Below, piece by piece: positions 8,724 through 17,226 of a stretch of DNA of 64,000 bases. The translations under genes were made by a program, and so were the position numbers. The notes under the pieces are model-generated. The model worked only from the letters and a program-made list of their open reading frames with translations, did no database searches and had not been told where the DNA came from. The stretch is taken from positions 1-64,000 of the forward strand of contig NZ_KB893647.1 in the NCBI RefSeq assembly GCF_000374125.1, in the 5' to 3' direction. The stretch's first letter is position 1; each line of letters begins with the position of its first letter. Source of the stretch: Niabella aurantiaca DSM 17617. Its GTDB lineage: Bacteria; Bacteroidota; Bacteroidia; Chitinophagales; Chitinophagaceae.

Positions 8724-9338
8724 ATGCATATAACAGCGGCGGTGATTGTACGGGACGGGGTCATTGTAAAAGATGAGGCGGTCATTTACAGGAGTTCTGA
8801 AGAAGGCGGTACTTTTATAAAAGCGGCTTACGAGGAGCTTGAAATGGACTATCCCCGCTTTTATAAAATGGATCTGCTCAGCAAAACGGGCACGGTTGCG
8901 GTGGATGTGCTGTTAAGGGACCACGCCGGTTTTGAAGCCTGCAGGCCGGAGACAGCGGGCATGGTGCTGAGTAACCGGAATGCCAGTATTGAGGCCGATG
9001 TGCAGTATCTTGAAGCCTCAAAAGCATACCCGAGCCCGGCACTGTTCGTATATACCCTGCCCAATATCGTCATCGGGGAGATCAGTATCCGGTACCGGTT
9101 CAAAGGGGAGAACGCGTTTTTTGTGTCCGATGCCTTTGATGCGGACTGGATACACTGGTACGTAACAGATCTGATGCAACGCAATCTGTTGAAGGTTTGT
9201 ATTTGCGGATGGATCGATGTGTTGGAAGAACAACTGGATGCCTGTCTGTTCCTCGTAGAACCGGCACCTGCCCAAACAGGCACCGCCTTTACCGTAGAAA
9301 ACCTGTGTAGCATTTATAATAAGAATTATGGAAAATAA
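8724..9338 (+). CDS. Short ketosynthase-like protein (Ketoacyl-synt_2 type), probably non-catalytic
   Basis: About 204 residues. The segment YPSPALFVYTLPNIVIGEI resembles the short beta-ketoacyl-synthase-like proteins (PF13723 type) found in aryl-polyene and flexirubin clusters. There is no Cys in an ACSS-like context, and the length is half that of a real ketosynthase, so catalysis of condensation is unlikely. The ATG at 8724 is preferred; a TTG at 8709 would add five residues and has an AGGAG ahead of it. Its 3' end overlaps the next carrier-protein gene by 11 bases, so the two are coupled. Its role in these clusters is not established. Confidence 0.72.
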   Translation: MHITAAVIVRDGVIVKDEAVIYRSSEEGGTFIKAAYEELEMDYPRFYKMDLLSKTGTVAVDVLLRDHAGFEACRPETAGMVLSNRNASIEADVQYLEASKAYPSPALFVYTLPNIVIGEISIRYRFKGENAFFVSDAFDADWIHWYVTDLMQRNLLKVCICGWIDVLEEQLDACLFLVEPAPAQTGTAFTVENLCSIYNKNYGK

Positions 9339-9591
9339 GCAAGAACTGATACACCGCTTAAAGGAGCAGATCATTAAGCAGTTAAAATTAGAAAATAAAA
9401 GACCTGAAGATATCGGCGATCATGACCCGTTGTTTGTAGACGGACTGGGCCTTGACTCAATCGACGCCCTGGAGCTGATCGTATTGCTGCAGCAGGAGTA
9501 TAATATTAAATTAAGAAGTGCCGAGGAAGGGCAGGATGTGTTCCGTTCAATAGATACCATGGCGGATTATATCCTGGAGCATTCGGCGTAG
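9328..9591 (+). CDS. Acyl carrier protein (second of the cluster)
   Basis: An 86-residue protein with the phosphopantetheine site GLGLDSIDALEL; the modified serine is residue 44. It differs clearly from the carrier at 2294 and is longer at the N-terminus (lysine-rich first helix). The gene overlaps the end of the ketosynthase-like gene and is followed by about 100 bases of short repeats before the next ketosynthase gene. Confidence 0.87.
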   Translation: MENKQELIHRLKEQIIKQLKLENKRPEDIGDHDPLFVDGLGLDSIDALELIVLLQQEYNIKLRSAEEGQDVFRSIDTMADYILEHSA

Positions 9592-9660
9592 TCAATGGTG
9601 AATAGCGAATGGTCAATAATCAGAAGTCAATGGTCAATAAATCCTAAACTTCCCACCATC
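9592..9660. repeat. Short degenerate direct repeats between ACP and ketosynthase genes
   Basis: The unit TCAATGGT(G/C)AATA occurs about three times in 60 bases, followed by an AT-rich run up to the ATG at 9692. Such word-like repeats recur in other intergenic spaces of this window (for example around 57920). Function unknown. Confidence 0.45.
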
Positions 9661-9691
9661 AACTTTTCATTAATAGCTTCTAATATTCAAC

Positions 9692-10906
9692 ATGTCTAAA
9701 GAACAAACCGTTTATATAGGTGGTCTGGGTGTTATTTCGGCGATCGGGAATAATGTTGCAGAAAATCTGGAAGCGCTTGTTTCGGGCCGGGCCGGAATGC
9801 AGGCCATGCAGCGGTTACAGTCGGTTCATAAAGATACGCTGCCGGTAGCAGAGGTCAAAGTATCCAATGATGCGCTGGCGGAACTTGCGGGATTGCCGGC
9901 GGAGATCAGCCGTACGGCCCTGTTAAGCGCCGTTGCCGCTAAAGAAGCGATAGCGGACGCAGGCATTGAGCTTCCGGCCTGGCGTAGGGGTTTTATCTCC
10001 GCCAATTCCGTGGGCGGCATGGACAAAACAGAAGATTTTTTTCCCGGATTTTTACAGGACGCGGCCAGTGGTGATCTGAAAATGGTGGCGCATCATGAAT
10101 GTGGCGCCGTTACCGAAGTGGTTGCAGATGCGCTGGGCATAAAAGACTTTGTTACCACCATCAGCACAGCCTGCTCTTCTTCTGCCAACAGCATTTTCCT
10201 GGGCGCGCGCATGATCCGGCAGGGACTGCTGGATGTAGTGGTGGCCGGTGGCACGGATGCGCTGACGCGGTTTACACTAAATGGATTCAATACCCTGATG
10301 ATACTGGACCAGGAATATTGCCAGCCCTTTGATGAAAACCGCCGGGGCCTTAACCTGGGCGAGGGTGCAGGTTATGTGGTGCTGGTGTCTGAAGCCGTTG
10401 CTGCCACATTGAACAAAAAGCCGTTCTGTGCACTCAGCGGATGGTGCAATGCCAATGACGCCTATCATCAAACAGCTTCTTCCCCTTCAGGAACCGGCTC
10501 GCTGCTGGCAATGAAAGGCGCTCTTAAAAAAAGCGGTTTGTCTCCGGAAGATATCAGCTACATTAATCTTCATGGGACCGGAACCCAGAATAACGATATT
10601 GCCGAAGGAACGGCCATTGCTACTTTGTTTGAAGGAAATTACCCGCCCATGAGCTCTACCAAGTCCTACACGGGGCATACATTGGGTGCCAGCGGTGCCA
10701 TTGAGGCAGTATATGCGGCGCTGGCGATCCGGGAAGGATTGGTATTTCCCGGGTTACGGTTGCAAACACCCATGAAGGACCTGCCTTTTTCGGTAACCAC
10801 CGTGCTGGAGAAAAGGAAGATCGATCATGTGTTGTCCAACTCTTTCGGGTTTGGAGGTAATTGTAGTTCGCTGGTGTTTTCAAGAGCTGCTTTTAATCAT
10901 TTGTAA
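9692..10906 (+). CDS. Beta-ketoacyl-ACP synthase (FabF-like), probable KS of a KS/CLF pair
   Basis: A 404-residue KAS II-type enzyme with the complete catalytic set: Cys at about residue 161 in STACSSSANS, His in LHGTGTQNND, His in SYTGHTLGASG, and NSFGFGGN near the end. It is followed after 11 bases by a ketosynthase-like protein that has lost these residues. That is the arrangement of the KS/chain-length-factor heterodimers of aryl-polyene synthases (ApeO/ApeC type) and type II polyketide synthases. It would therefore be the main chain-extending enzyme of the cluster. Confidence 0.88.
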   Translation: MSKEQTVYIGGLGVISAIGNNVAENLEALVSGRAGMQAMQRLQSVHKDTLPVAEVKVSNDALAELAGLPAEISRTALLSAVAAKEAIADAGIELPAWRRGFISANSVGGMDKTEDFFPGFLQDAASGDLKMVAHHECGAVTEVVADALGIKDFVTTISTACSSSANSIFLGARMIRQGLLDVVVAGGTDALTRFTLNGFNTLMILDQEYCQPFDENRRGLNLGEGAGYVVLVSEAVAATLNKKPFCALSGWCNANDAYHQTASSPSGTGSLLAMKGALKKSGLSPEDISYINLHGTGTQNNDIAEGTAIATLFEGNYPPMSSTKSYTGHTLGASGAIEAVYAALAIREGLVFPGLRLQTPMKDLPFSVTTVLEKRKIDHVLSNSFGFGGNCSSLVFSRAAFNHL

Positions 10907-10917
10907 TATTTAATCGC

Positions 10918-11943
10918 TTGTACATTCAATCCGCATATGCCGTATCCCCGCAGGGCTCATTTAATGAGCTGCTGGAAAACCCTGCACAATACCGGGGCGA
11001 CCGGCTGACCTGTAAAGAACCGGATTATTCAAAATATATTGACCCAAAGCTGATCCGCCGGATGAGCCGGATCATCAAAATGGGGGCTGCGGCGGCGATG
11101 GAATGCCTGCAACAGGCGAAAGTGACCATGCCGGACGCCATTACCACGGGTACGGCTTATGGCTGCCTGGCGGATACGGATCAGTTCCTTACCCGTATGG
11201 TGGAGTTTAAGGAAGAGCTGTTATCGCCCACCGCATTTATCCAGTCTACCCACAATACCGTAGGGGCGCAGATCGCGCTGATGCTGAAATGCCATCATTA
11301 TAATAATACCTATGTGCATCGCGGCTCTTCTTTTGAAGCAGCTTTAATGGATGCAATGGGATTGATCGGCGAGGAAGCGGCCCAAACCGTGTTGGTGGGT
11401 GGTGTGGATGAGATCATCGAAAAAAGCCATGCCATCCTGAGCCGGTTTGATCTTTATAAAAAAGAAGGCAGTACGGAAACGCTGATCGGAGGTGGCACGA
11501 AAGGTACCATGGCCGGCGAAGGTGCTGCTTTTTTCCTGTTGAACGGCAACCGGGAGGAAGGCAGCCTGGCAAAACTGGACGCCGTGCAAAACTGGTACAA
11601 ACCCACTGTTCCGGTGGCAACTCTAATTGAAGATTTTTTGAAGCGGAACCGGGTTGCGGCCGGCTCCATCGACCTGTTGATCACCGGCAATAACGGTGAT
11701 GCCCGCTATGGCGGACAGTATGAGGCCCTTCAACAATCGGTATTTAAAGGGATCCCATCCGTAACCTATAAGCAGTTCTGTGGAGAATATCCTACGGCGT
11801 CGGCCTTTGCACTTTGGATGGCAGCCCACATACTGGGTACAGGCCAGGTTCCGGGAGTAGAGGGACCGGCTCCTAAAAGGATATTGATCTACAATAATTA
11901 TAAGCAGCAGTACCCGTCGCTTTATTTATTGTCGGCATGTTAA
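10918..11943 (+). CDS. Chain-length-factor-like beta-ketoacyl synthase homologue lacking the active-site Cys
   Basis: 341 residues. The gene appears to use a TTG start at 10918: the protein from there (MYIQSAYAVSPQGSF) begins as family members do, and no ATG fits. Where active ketosynthases have ACSSS this protein has HRGSSFEA, and the region of the HGTGT histidine reads ITGNNGDARYG, so at least the nucleophile and one His are gone. It keeps the GEGAAFFLL strand and the thiolase-fold layout. By analogy with ApeC and polyketide chain-length factors, it should dimerise with the upstream ketosynthase and set chain length. It overlaps the deacetylase gene by 7 bases. Confidence 0.82.
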   Translation: MYIQSAYAVSPQGSFNELLENPAQYRGDRLTCKEPDYSKYIDPKLIRRMSRIIKMGAAAAMECLQQAKVTMPDAITTGTAYGCLADTDQFLTRMVEFKEELLSPTAFIQSTHNTVGAQIALMLKCHHYNNTYVHRGSSFEAALMDAMGLIGEEAAQTVLVGGVDEIIEKSHAILSRFDLYKKEGSTETLIGGGTKGTMAGEGAAFFLLNGNREEGSLAKLDAVQNWYKPTVPVATLIEDFLKRNRVAAGSIDLLITGNNGDARYGGQYEALQQSVFKGIPSVTYKQFCGEYPTASAFALWMAAHILGTGQVPGVEGPAPKRILIYNNYKQQYPSLYLLSAC

Positions 11944-12710
11944 ATTTCAGAAATACCACGATCGGTTTCCTGTTCCTGCTTGCCTTGTTGGTATATCTTC
12001 AGCTGCAGCAGGGATGGCCCTGGTATGGATATTTTATCCTGGTAGCGGTATATACCCTCCTGCTTTTTTATGGCAGTTTTTATATCGGCTCCGGTTTCTA
12101 TATGAAAGTGATCTGCAACGGGAACACCGGAAAAAAACAAGTGGCGATCAGTTTTGATGACGGTCCTATCGAGAAATATACACCGGAGGTACTGGCCATC
12201 CTGAAGGAACGGCAGGTACCGGCCACATTTTTTTGCATCGGCTACCGGGCGGCAGAGCATGAGGCGCTGCTGAAGCAGATCCTGGCAGACGGGCATATCG
12301 TGGGCAGTCACTCTTACTACCACGATTTCTGGTTTGACATGCACGGACCTAAAAGAATGATCGCCGAGTTGCAACAAATGCAGGCCCTGGTGCATCATAT
12401 AACCGGAAGACAGATGAAGTGGTTCCGTCCTCCTTATGGAGTTACCAATCCCAGCGTACGGAAGGCGGTGGAGGCTATGGGATATACGGCCATCGGCTGG
12501 AATGTCCGCTCGTTGGATACGGTGATCAGGGATGAAGCAAGGCTGTTGCAAAAGGTGAAGAACGGACTGAAGCCGGGAGCTGTTTTTTTGTTCCACGATA
12601 CCAGCCACCCGACCGTACACATACTTCCGGATTTTTTAGAATATGTTAAAGCACAGGGATATGAGATCGTACCCCTGGATAAATTGATAAATTTGCACCC
12701 CTATGCATAA
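11937..12710 (+). CDS. Membrane-anchored polysaccharide deacetylase (NodB-fold)
   Basis: A 257-residue protein with two hydrophobic segments at residues about 8-24 and 30-50, then a NodB domain. Motif 1 is ISFDDGP (about residues 71-77) with the catalytic base and metal Asp, motif 2 is HSYYH (about 125-129) with the metal histidines, and motif 3 is WFRPPYG (about 162-168). A late FLFHDTSH motif completes the set, so it should be an active metal-dependent deacetylase acting at the periplasmic face. Flexirubin clusters of Bacteroidota often include such a gene; its substrate there is unknown. It overlaps genes on both sides. Confidence 0.86.
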   Translation: MLNFRNTTIGFLFLLALLVYLQLQQGWPWYGYFILVAVYTLLLFYGSFYIGSGFYMKVICNGNTGKKQVAISFDDGPIEKYTPEVLAILKERQVPATFFCIGYRAAEHEALLKQILADGHIVGSHSYYHDFWFDMHGPKRMIAELQQMQALVHHITGRQMKWFRPPYGVTNPSVRKAVEAMGYTAIGWNVRSLDTVIRDEARLLQKVKNGLKPGAVFLFHDTSHPTVHILPDFLEYVKAQGYEIVPLDKLINLHPYA

Positions 12711-13329
12711 GCTATTTTTGATCATCCTGTTTGCAGGCCTTGCTCATACCGGTTTTGGACAATATAAACCGGTAAGCAATGTACCGGCTGTCAAAGCCCG
12801 GTTTGCTGCGGCAGCACAGAAAATAAACAGCCTCTCCAGCGATTTTACACAGGTAAAAAGCCTGAGCATGCTTTCGGAGAAAGTAACTTCAAAGGGCAGG
12901 TTTTACTTTAAAAGAAATAACCGGGTACGCATGGAATATACCAGTCCTTACCAGTACCTGATGATCATCAACGGTAGTAAAGTAAGCATTAAGGATGGGC
13001 AGAAGACCAGCCGGATGTCTGCCGGTTCCAGCAAAATGTTCCAGCAGGCCAACCAGCTGATGATGGATTGTGCCAGGGGAACGGTTTTTGATAATCCCAA
13101 CTTTTCTGTAAAGCTGCTGGAAAATGGGAACAGCTACCTGGTGGATATGACGCCGGTGACCAAAGAAATGAAGGCGCTTTTTAAATCGGTAAACGTGGTC
13201 CTGCAAAAATCAAATTTCCTGGTGAGCCAGGTACAGATGGTGGATAACAGGGGCGATCATACCACCATCAGTTATTCCGGTCAGCAATTAAATACCCCTC
13301 TTACCGATGCGCTTTTTACGATTCGTTAG
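12703..13329 (+). CDS. LolA-like outer-membrane lipoprotein carrier
   Basis: A 208-residue periplasmic protein with signal peptide (MHKLFLIILFAGLAHTGFGQ) and the LolA-like pattern LSSDFTQVKSLSMLSEKVTSKGRFYFKRNNRVRMEYTSP split over residues about 45-85. LolA-type proteins shield lipid tails while carrying lipids or lipoproteins across the periplasm. In aryl-polyene clusters a dedicated LolA-like protein is thought to deliver the polyene lipid to the outer membrane. The gene overlaps both neighbours (8 and 23 bases), so it is translated in step with them. Confidence 0.85.
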   Translation: MHKLFLIILFAGLAHTGFGQYKPVSNVPAVKARFAAAAQKINSLSSDFTQVKSLSMLSEKVTSKGRFYFKRNNRVRMEYTSPYQYLMIINGSKVSIKDGQKTSRMSAGSSKMFQQANQLMMDCARGTVFDNPNFSVKLLENGNSYLVDMTPVTKEMKALFKSVNVVLQKSNFLVSQVQMVDNRGDHTTISYSGQQLNTPLTDALFTIR

Positions 13330-13942
13330 CGTCCTGTTGCTCTTAAGCAGCTGTGCGCCTGCTGTGTATAAAAAATTACAGCCAACGGAAGGCGATGCTG
13401 CCTGTATTCAAAAATTCAAACCCCGGATAGAACGGGCATTGTACCAGGCCTCGGTAGATGTAGCCGGCAGGCATTTAAGCGGGATGCTGCTTATGAAACG
13501 CATGCCGGACAGCTCATTCCGTATTGTATTTACCAATGAGGCGGGGTTTACATTTTTTGATTTTGAATTTTCTTCCGGCAGTGGTTTTGTGGTGCATACC
13601 ATCATTTCCAAAATGGATAAAGAGGCGGTACGAAAGACCCTGCGTAAGGATTTTGAACTGCTGCTGATGAACCCGGTGGACACTCCTGCGGCAGCTGTTG
13701 TTTTCCGGAAAGATGACACATACTATTATGCATACAATACGGGCAGCGATGTTTATTATTATATTACAGATGCCCGCTGCTCCAGGCTGATCCGGATGGA
13801 GCGGGGCAGCACCCGCAAAAAGGTGGTGGAAGTTATGCGCGGTCCGCTCAGGGACGGGGTACCGGAAACCATAAATATCCGGCATATTAACTTTAATTTT
13901 ACGATCGATTTAAAAAGAATATACGACCATGCTGAAGAATGA
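13307..13942 (+). CDS. Putative cluster lipoprotein of unknown function
   Basis: 211 residues with a lipoprotein signal sequence: a hydrophobic stretch and the lipobox LLSSC, the lipidated Cys being about residue 16. The rest is a soluble alpha/beta-looking domain without a named family, containing FRIVFTNEAGFTFFDFEFS around residues 70-90. It overlaps the LolA-like gene by 23 bases and the dehydratase gene by 14 bases. Position between a lipid carrier and a dehydratase suggests a receptor or assembly partner for polyene lipid at the outer membrane (LolB-like in place), which is inference. Confidence 0.75.
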   Translation: MRFLRFVSVLLLLSSCAPAVYKKLQPTEGDAACIQKFKPRIERALYQASVDVAGRHLSGMLLMKRMPDSSFRIVFTNEAGFTFFDFEFSSGSGFVVHTIISKMDKEAVRKTLRKDFELLLMNPVDTPAAAVVFRKDDTYYYAYNTGSDVYYYITDARCSRLIRMERGSTRKKVVEVMRGPLRDGVPETINIRHINFNFTIDLKRIYDHAEE

Positions 13943-14297
13943 CCTGTATACGGTGATTTCCTTTGAAGACAATGCCGGATCCGTAGCGGCCGCCATCGGG
14001 CTCAATGCCGGGCATAAGATCTTTGAGGGCCATTTTCCGGGGCAACCGGTATTGCCGGGCGTATGTATGATTCAGATCGTAAAGGAGCTTACCGAAGAGG
14101 CAACCGGTAAAAAGCTTTTCCTGGCTGAAGCTGCGCAATGCAAATTTTTATCCATGGTAGATCCGCAGAAAACGCCGGAGTTAACCGTCGGGATCGACTA
14201 CAGACAGCCTGACAACCATACCATAATAATCAACGCTGTTTTAAAAAATACCGAAGTTGCTTTTTTTAAGATGAGCGGGCAACTAGGCATTGTATGA
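13929..14297 (+). CDS. 3-hydroxyacyl-ACP dehydratase (FabZ/ApeI-like hotdog)
   Basis: A 122-residue hotdog protein with the catalytic FabZ segment GHFPGQPVLPGVCMIQ; the active His is at about residue 35. It should dehydrate 3-hydroxyacyl-ACP to trans-2-enoyl-ACP during polyene chain growth. It is shorter than housekeeping FabZ (about 145 residues), as usual for cluster copies. The stop overlaps the ATG of the decayed hydrolase gene in an ATGA arrangement. Confidence 0.85.
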   Translation: MLKNDLYTVISFEDNAGSVAAAIGLNAGHKIFEGHFPGQPVLPGVCMIQIVKELTEEATGKKLFLAEAAQCKFLSMVDPQKTPELTVGIDYRQPDNHTIIINAVLKNTEVAFFKMSGQLGIV

Positions 14298-14754
14298 AGC
14301 CATTCTATGCCCTGTTAGCTGCCCTGATGTTTGTGCTTGCTAAAGGCCGGCAGAACAGAAGATACGCTGTTTTGTGAGCAGGAGTTTTCGTTTCAGTCGC
14401 ATACCGGAAAAGTACGGTTGAGCGGAACACTGGTGATGCCCAAACAATTTTCTCCAAAAGGGCCAGTTGTCATACTGGCAGCGCCTCCTTCACCGGTTGC
14501 AAGAGATTATGGCGGCCTGTTTAAAAGCCTTGCAGAAACATTGGGTAAGCATGGCGTTACCTCACTGCGGTACGATAACCGGGCACATGTTGATACTACC
14601 ATCAGACCTCAATCATGGTTGTCAAAAGACAACTGAAAAGATAAACCGGATGCCTTTCGTACATCATATGAAAAAAGAGAAGCCGGTTGCGATTTCTATT
14701 GCTGCCTGGAACCTGATTGCGGATTGGATAATAAATAACCAAGACAGCTTCTGA
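14294..14754 (+). pseudogene. Decayed alpha/beta-hydrolase gene at the end of the cluster
   Basis: Three reading frames carry pieces of one protein. The frame from the ATG at 14294 gives a signal peptide (MKPFYALLAALMFVLA) and then hits a stop at about 14375. A second frame (about 14331-14636) gives GTLVMPKQFSPKGPVVIL and GKHGVTSLRYDNRAH, the N-terminal landmarks of exported alpha/beta hydrolases. A third (up to 14754) gives EKPVAISIAAWNLI as a possible C-terminus. The catalytic GxSxG region is missing, so there is an internal deletion as well as frameshifts. Because the start overlaps the dehydratase stop, the gene was once coupled to the cluster. Confidence 0.72.
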
Positions 14755-14901
14755 GATCCGGGGGAGATTGTATAGATACAACTACCCGCTGAAATATAAT
14801 TACCGCAGGTTCATGGATAACTCATTGTGTTATTGGGACGATCAGCAGACTTGTGAATCGCCCTACAGAGGGCTGGCTGGAAAGATAAATTGCGGTTCCT
14901 G

Positions 14902-15486
14902 TCAGAGCTTCAATCCTCCGATCAGGTGCTGTACCATATTTTCTTCCATGATCTCTGCGCTGTGCGTTTTGGCGCTTTTTTGCCAGAACTCCAGCCCGCG
15001 AACAGAAGACAGGATGTTCAGCACAACCACATATGGAAGCACAGGCTTAAATTCCTTATTTTCGACACCCTGCTGCACGATTGATTCGATTTTCTTTACG
15101 TAGCGGCGGCGCTCGCTTACAAACTCCCCCAGTTTTTCTTCGTCCAAATGCATCCACTCGCTTACCATTACGGAATAGGATTCAAAATGATCGATCATCA
15201 TTTTGGTATGAAAACGGATCAATGATTCAATTTTCTGCAGGGAAGTGCCTGCCGGATCCATATTTTCCAGTTGCTCTCTGCAGTCACGGGCGATCGAAAA
15301 AATGATCTCCTCTAAAATTTCGCTTTTAGAGTGGATATGATTGTAAAGGCTGGCGGCTTCAATACCTATTTTTTCGGCAAGATCACGCATGGAAGTACCG
15401 GCATATCCTTTTTCCCGGAACATACGCGCAGCTGTTTTCAGAATTTCTTCCTTTTTTGAGGATCGTTTACGTGTTGTGGTGGCCAT
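14902..15486 (-). CDS. TetR family transcriptional regulator
   Basis: A 194-residue repressor-type protein. The N-terminal TetR helix-turn-helix is clear: ILKTAARMFREKGYAGTSM followed by DLAEKIGIEAASLYNHI at residues about 15-50. The C-terminal half is helical with an HEHx-like ligand/dimer region (FHTKMMIDHFESYSVMVSEW). It is convergent with the decayed hydrolase gene and has a 329-base upstream space shared with the divergent sugar-kinase gene. Targets are unknown; the family in Bacteroidota often controls fatty-acid or efflux genes. Confidence 0.88.
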   Translation of the reverse strand: MATTTRKRSSKKEEILKTAARMFREKGYAGTSMRDLAEKIGIEAASLYNHIHSKSEILEEIIFSIARDCREQLENMDPAGTSLQKIESLIRFHTKMMIDHFESYSVMVSEWMHLDEEKLGEFVSERRRYVKKIESIVQQGVENKEFKPVLPYVVVLNILSSVRGLEFWQKSAKTHSAEIMEENMVQHLIGGLKL

Positions 15487-15777
15487 GTTTCAAAACTATG
15501 CTTTTTATCCAAAATATAGGCAAGTAATTTTATAAATACGTTCGGGGATGTAAAACCCTCAAAACCGGTACAGGAGGGCATAATATTTTCTCAGCTTTGT
15601 CCGGATAACCCATCGGACAGGCAGGGAAAAGGGGGAGCTTGTGGGTTGTAAAAGTAGGGTCCGCCCTCAGACGGATGCCCGGCATTCTTGCGTTCTCCGT
15701 GGTTCTCATAGCGGCATTTCCATAGTATGTTGAAGATCCCCGGTGCCGGAAACGTTAAACTTCAGGCGAATAAGTAG
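15487..15777. other. Intergenic region between divergent TetR and PfkB-kinase genes
   Basis: No gene seen. It holds GTCCG/CGGAC inverted arms near 15600-15625 and should contain the promoter and, if the TetR protein is autoregulated, its operator. Nothing more specific can be supported. Confidence 0.4.
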
Positions 15778-15785
15778 TACCTTTG
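15778..15785 (+). promoter_or_regulatory. Putative -7 promoter element of the PfkB kinase gene
   Basis: TACCTTTG matches the Bacteroidota TAnnTTTG consensus and lies 30 bases before the ATG at 15816. A -33 TTTG is not evident. Confidence 0.45.
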
Positions 15786-15815
15786 CCGCCGTATTTTTTA
15801 ACAAAAACAACATTC

Positions 15816-16739
15816 ATGTCCGTTATTACTGTAGGCACCATGGCCTTTGATGCCATTGAAACCCCTTTTGGAAAAGCAAATAAGATTGTAGGCGGCTCGG
15901 CCACTTATGCGGCTTATGCGGCCAGTTACTTCGTAAAACCTGTTCAGCAGATCTCGATCATCGGATATGATTTTCCGGAGGAAGAGCTGGCTTCCCTGGC
16001 GGCAAGAGGCGTACAGCTGGATGGGGTGGAAAAAGTGGCGAATAAAAAATCCTTTTTCTGGAAAGGGCTGTATCATGAGGACATGAATACCCGCGACACA
16101 CTGGTGACCGACCTGAACGTGCTGGAAGATTTTGACCCACAGGTTCCGGACAGCTACCAGGGCGCGGAGTTTTTGATGCTGGGTAACCTGATGCCGAAAT
16201 TGCAGATAAGCGTTATTGATCAGCTAAAACAAAAACCGAAACTGATCGTTCTGGACACCATGAACTTTTGGATGGAAACAGCAATGCCGGACCTGGAAAC
16301 GGCATTAAAACGCGTAGACCTATTAATGGTGAATGATTCAGAAGCCCGTGAACTGACCCATCAGTATTCCCTGGTGAAAGCAGCCAAAAAGATCCGGGAA
16401 ATGGGCCCCAGGTACCTGATCATCAAAAAAGGAGAGAACGGGGCATTACTGTTTTATGAGGATAAGGTGTTTTTTGCACCGGCTTTTCCGCTCGAAGATG
16501 TTTTTGACCCCACCGGTGCGGGCGATACCTTTGCCGGCGGTTTTGTCGGTCACCTGGCAAAAACCGGCGATATCAGCTTTAATAATATGAAAAGGGCCAT
16601 CATCGCCGGATCTGCAATGGCAAGCTTCTGCGTGGAAAAATTTGGCAACACCCGGCTAAAGGAACTGACCCCCGCGGAATTAAACGATCGTATTCAATTA
16701 TTTAGAGAGCTTACCAGTTTTGAAACCGGGTTGGATTAG
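15816..16739 (+). CDS. PfkB-family (ribokinase-like) carbohydrate or nucleoside kinase
   Basis: 307 residues from the ATG at 15816; an in-frame start 33 bases upstream would precede or abut the promoter element and adds no family-like sequence. Ribokinase-fold signatures: the N-terminal GGSATYAAYAASYF (glycine-rich sugar-binding motif) and the C-terminal DPTGAGDTFAGGF with the catalytic Asp in the GAGD anion hole. The family phosphorylates sugars, nucleosides or similar alcohols with ATP. The substrate cannot be chosen; no pathway partner is adjacent. Confidence 0.87.
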   Translation: MSVITVGTMAFDAIETPFGKANKIVGGSATYAAYAASYFVKPVQQISIIGYDFPEEELASLAARGVQLDGVEKVANKKSFFWKGLYHEDMNTRDTLVTDLNVLEDFDPQVPDSYQGAEFLMLGNLMPKLQISVIDQLKQKPKLIVLDTMNFWMETAMPDLETALKRVDLLMVNDSEARELTHQYSLVKAAKKIREMGPRYLIIKKGENGALLFYEDKVFFAPAFPLEDVFDPTGAGDTFAGGFVGHLAKTGDISFNNMKRAIIAGSAMASFCVEKFGNTRLKELTPAELNDRIQLFRELTSFETGLD

Positions 16740-16759
16740 GTCTTAAGACCTAACAGGTC
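16738..16759. repeat. Dispersed palindromic repeat, copy 1
   Basis: It contains AGGTCTTAAGACCT (a perfect 14-bp palindrome) followed by AACAGGTC. Read on the minus strand it is nearly identical to the sequence at 52261-52283, so it is a dispersed intergenic element. It overlaps the kinase stop codon region and could act as a 3' hairpin. Confidence 0.6.
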
Positions 16760-16852
16760 CGGAAGGTAAACCGCCTCAAAAAATCGGTGAACGGCAGGGC
16801 CGGATACAACTTTTTGTACGCTCTTTGTTATCTATTATAAAAAAATAAAAAG

Positions 16853-17155
16853 ATGACCGCTACAAAAAAATCTCCGACCCTGCTGTTTTGTATCCTGATG
16901 GACATCATCGGGTGCCTATCTTTTACCATACCGGGCGTAGGTGAGTTCGCAGATGTGATCTGGGCACCTGTTTCCGCCATCATACTTGCCAAAACCTTTG
17001 GAGGGGCCAGGGGGATGTTTGGCGGAATCTTTAATTTTATAGAAGAGGCCCTACCGGGTACCGATATTATCCCAACATTTACCATTATGTGGCTATTGAC
17101 CAATAAAGCCCCTTTTTTTGGGAAAAAGACCACGATCCCAATAAAAGCGCGGTAG
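16853..17155 (+). CDS. Small conserved membrane protein of unknown function
   Basis: 100 residues with two or three hydrophobic segments (about 10-27, 34-50, 75-90). The pattern LMDIIGCLSFTIPGVGEFADVIWAPVSA is split by glycine/proline turns, and the end is basic. It resembles small hypothetical membrane proteins common in Bacteroidota; no function is known. The gene stands alone between the kinase and the asd leader. Confidence 0.65.
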   Translation: MTATKKSPTLLFCILMDIIGCLSFTIPGVGEFADVIWAPVSAIILAKTFGGARGMFGGIFNFIEEALPGTDIIPTFTIMWLLTNKAPFFGKKTTIPIKAR

Positions 17156-17186
17156 TACCGCTCCCAGGGGCGTATTTGAAATTATT

Positions 17187-17218
17187 TTTGCCAATTATAT
17201 ATTTCCCTTATACCTTTG
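17187..17218 (+). promoter_or_regulatory. Promoter of the asd leader (complete Bacteroidota -33/-7)
   Basis: TTTG at 17187-17190, a 20-base spacer, then TACCTTTG at 17211-17218. Both elements and the spacing match the Bacteroidota primary sigma consensus (TTTG, 19-21, TAnnTTTG). Transcription should start near 17222, just ahead of the leader reading frame and about 145 bases before asd. Confidence 0.72.
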
Positions 17219-17226
17219 CCATCCCG

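Noticed and set aside
14768-15103. Plus-strand frame overlapping the TetR gene
   Set aside because: Mostly antisense to the TetR coding region, which has clear family motifs.
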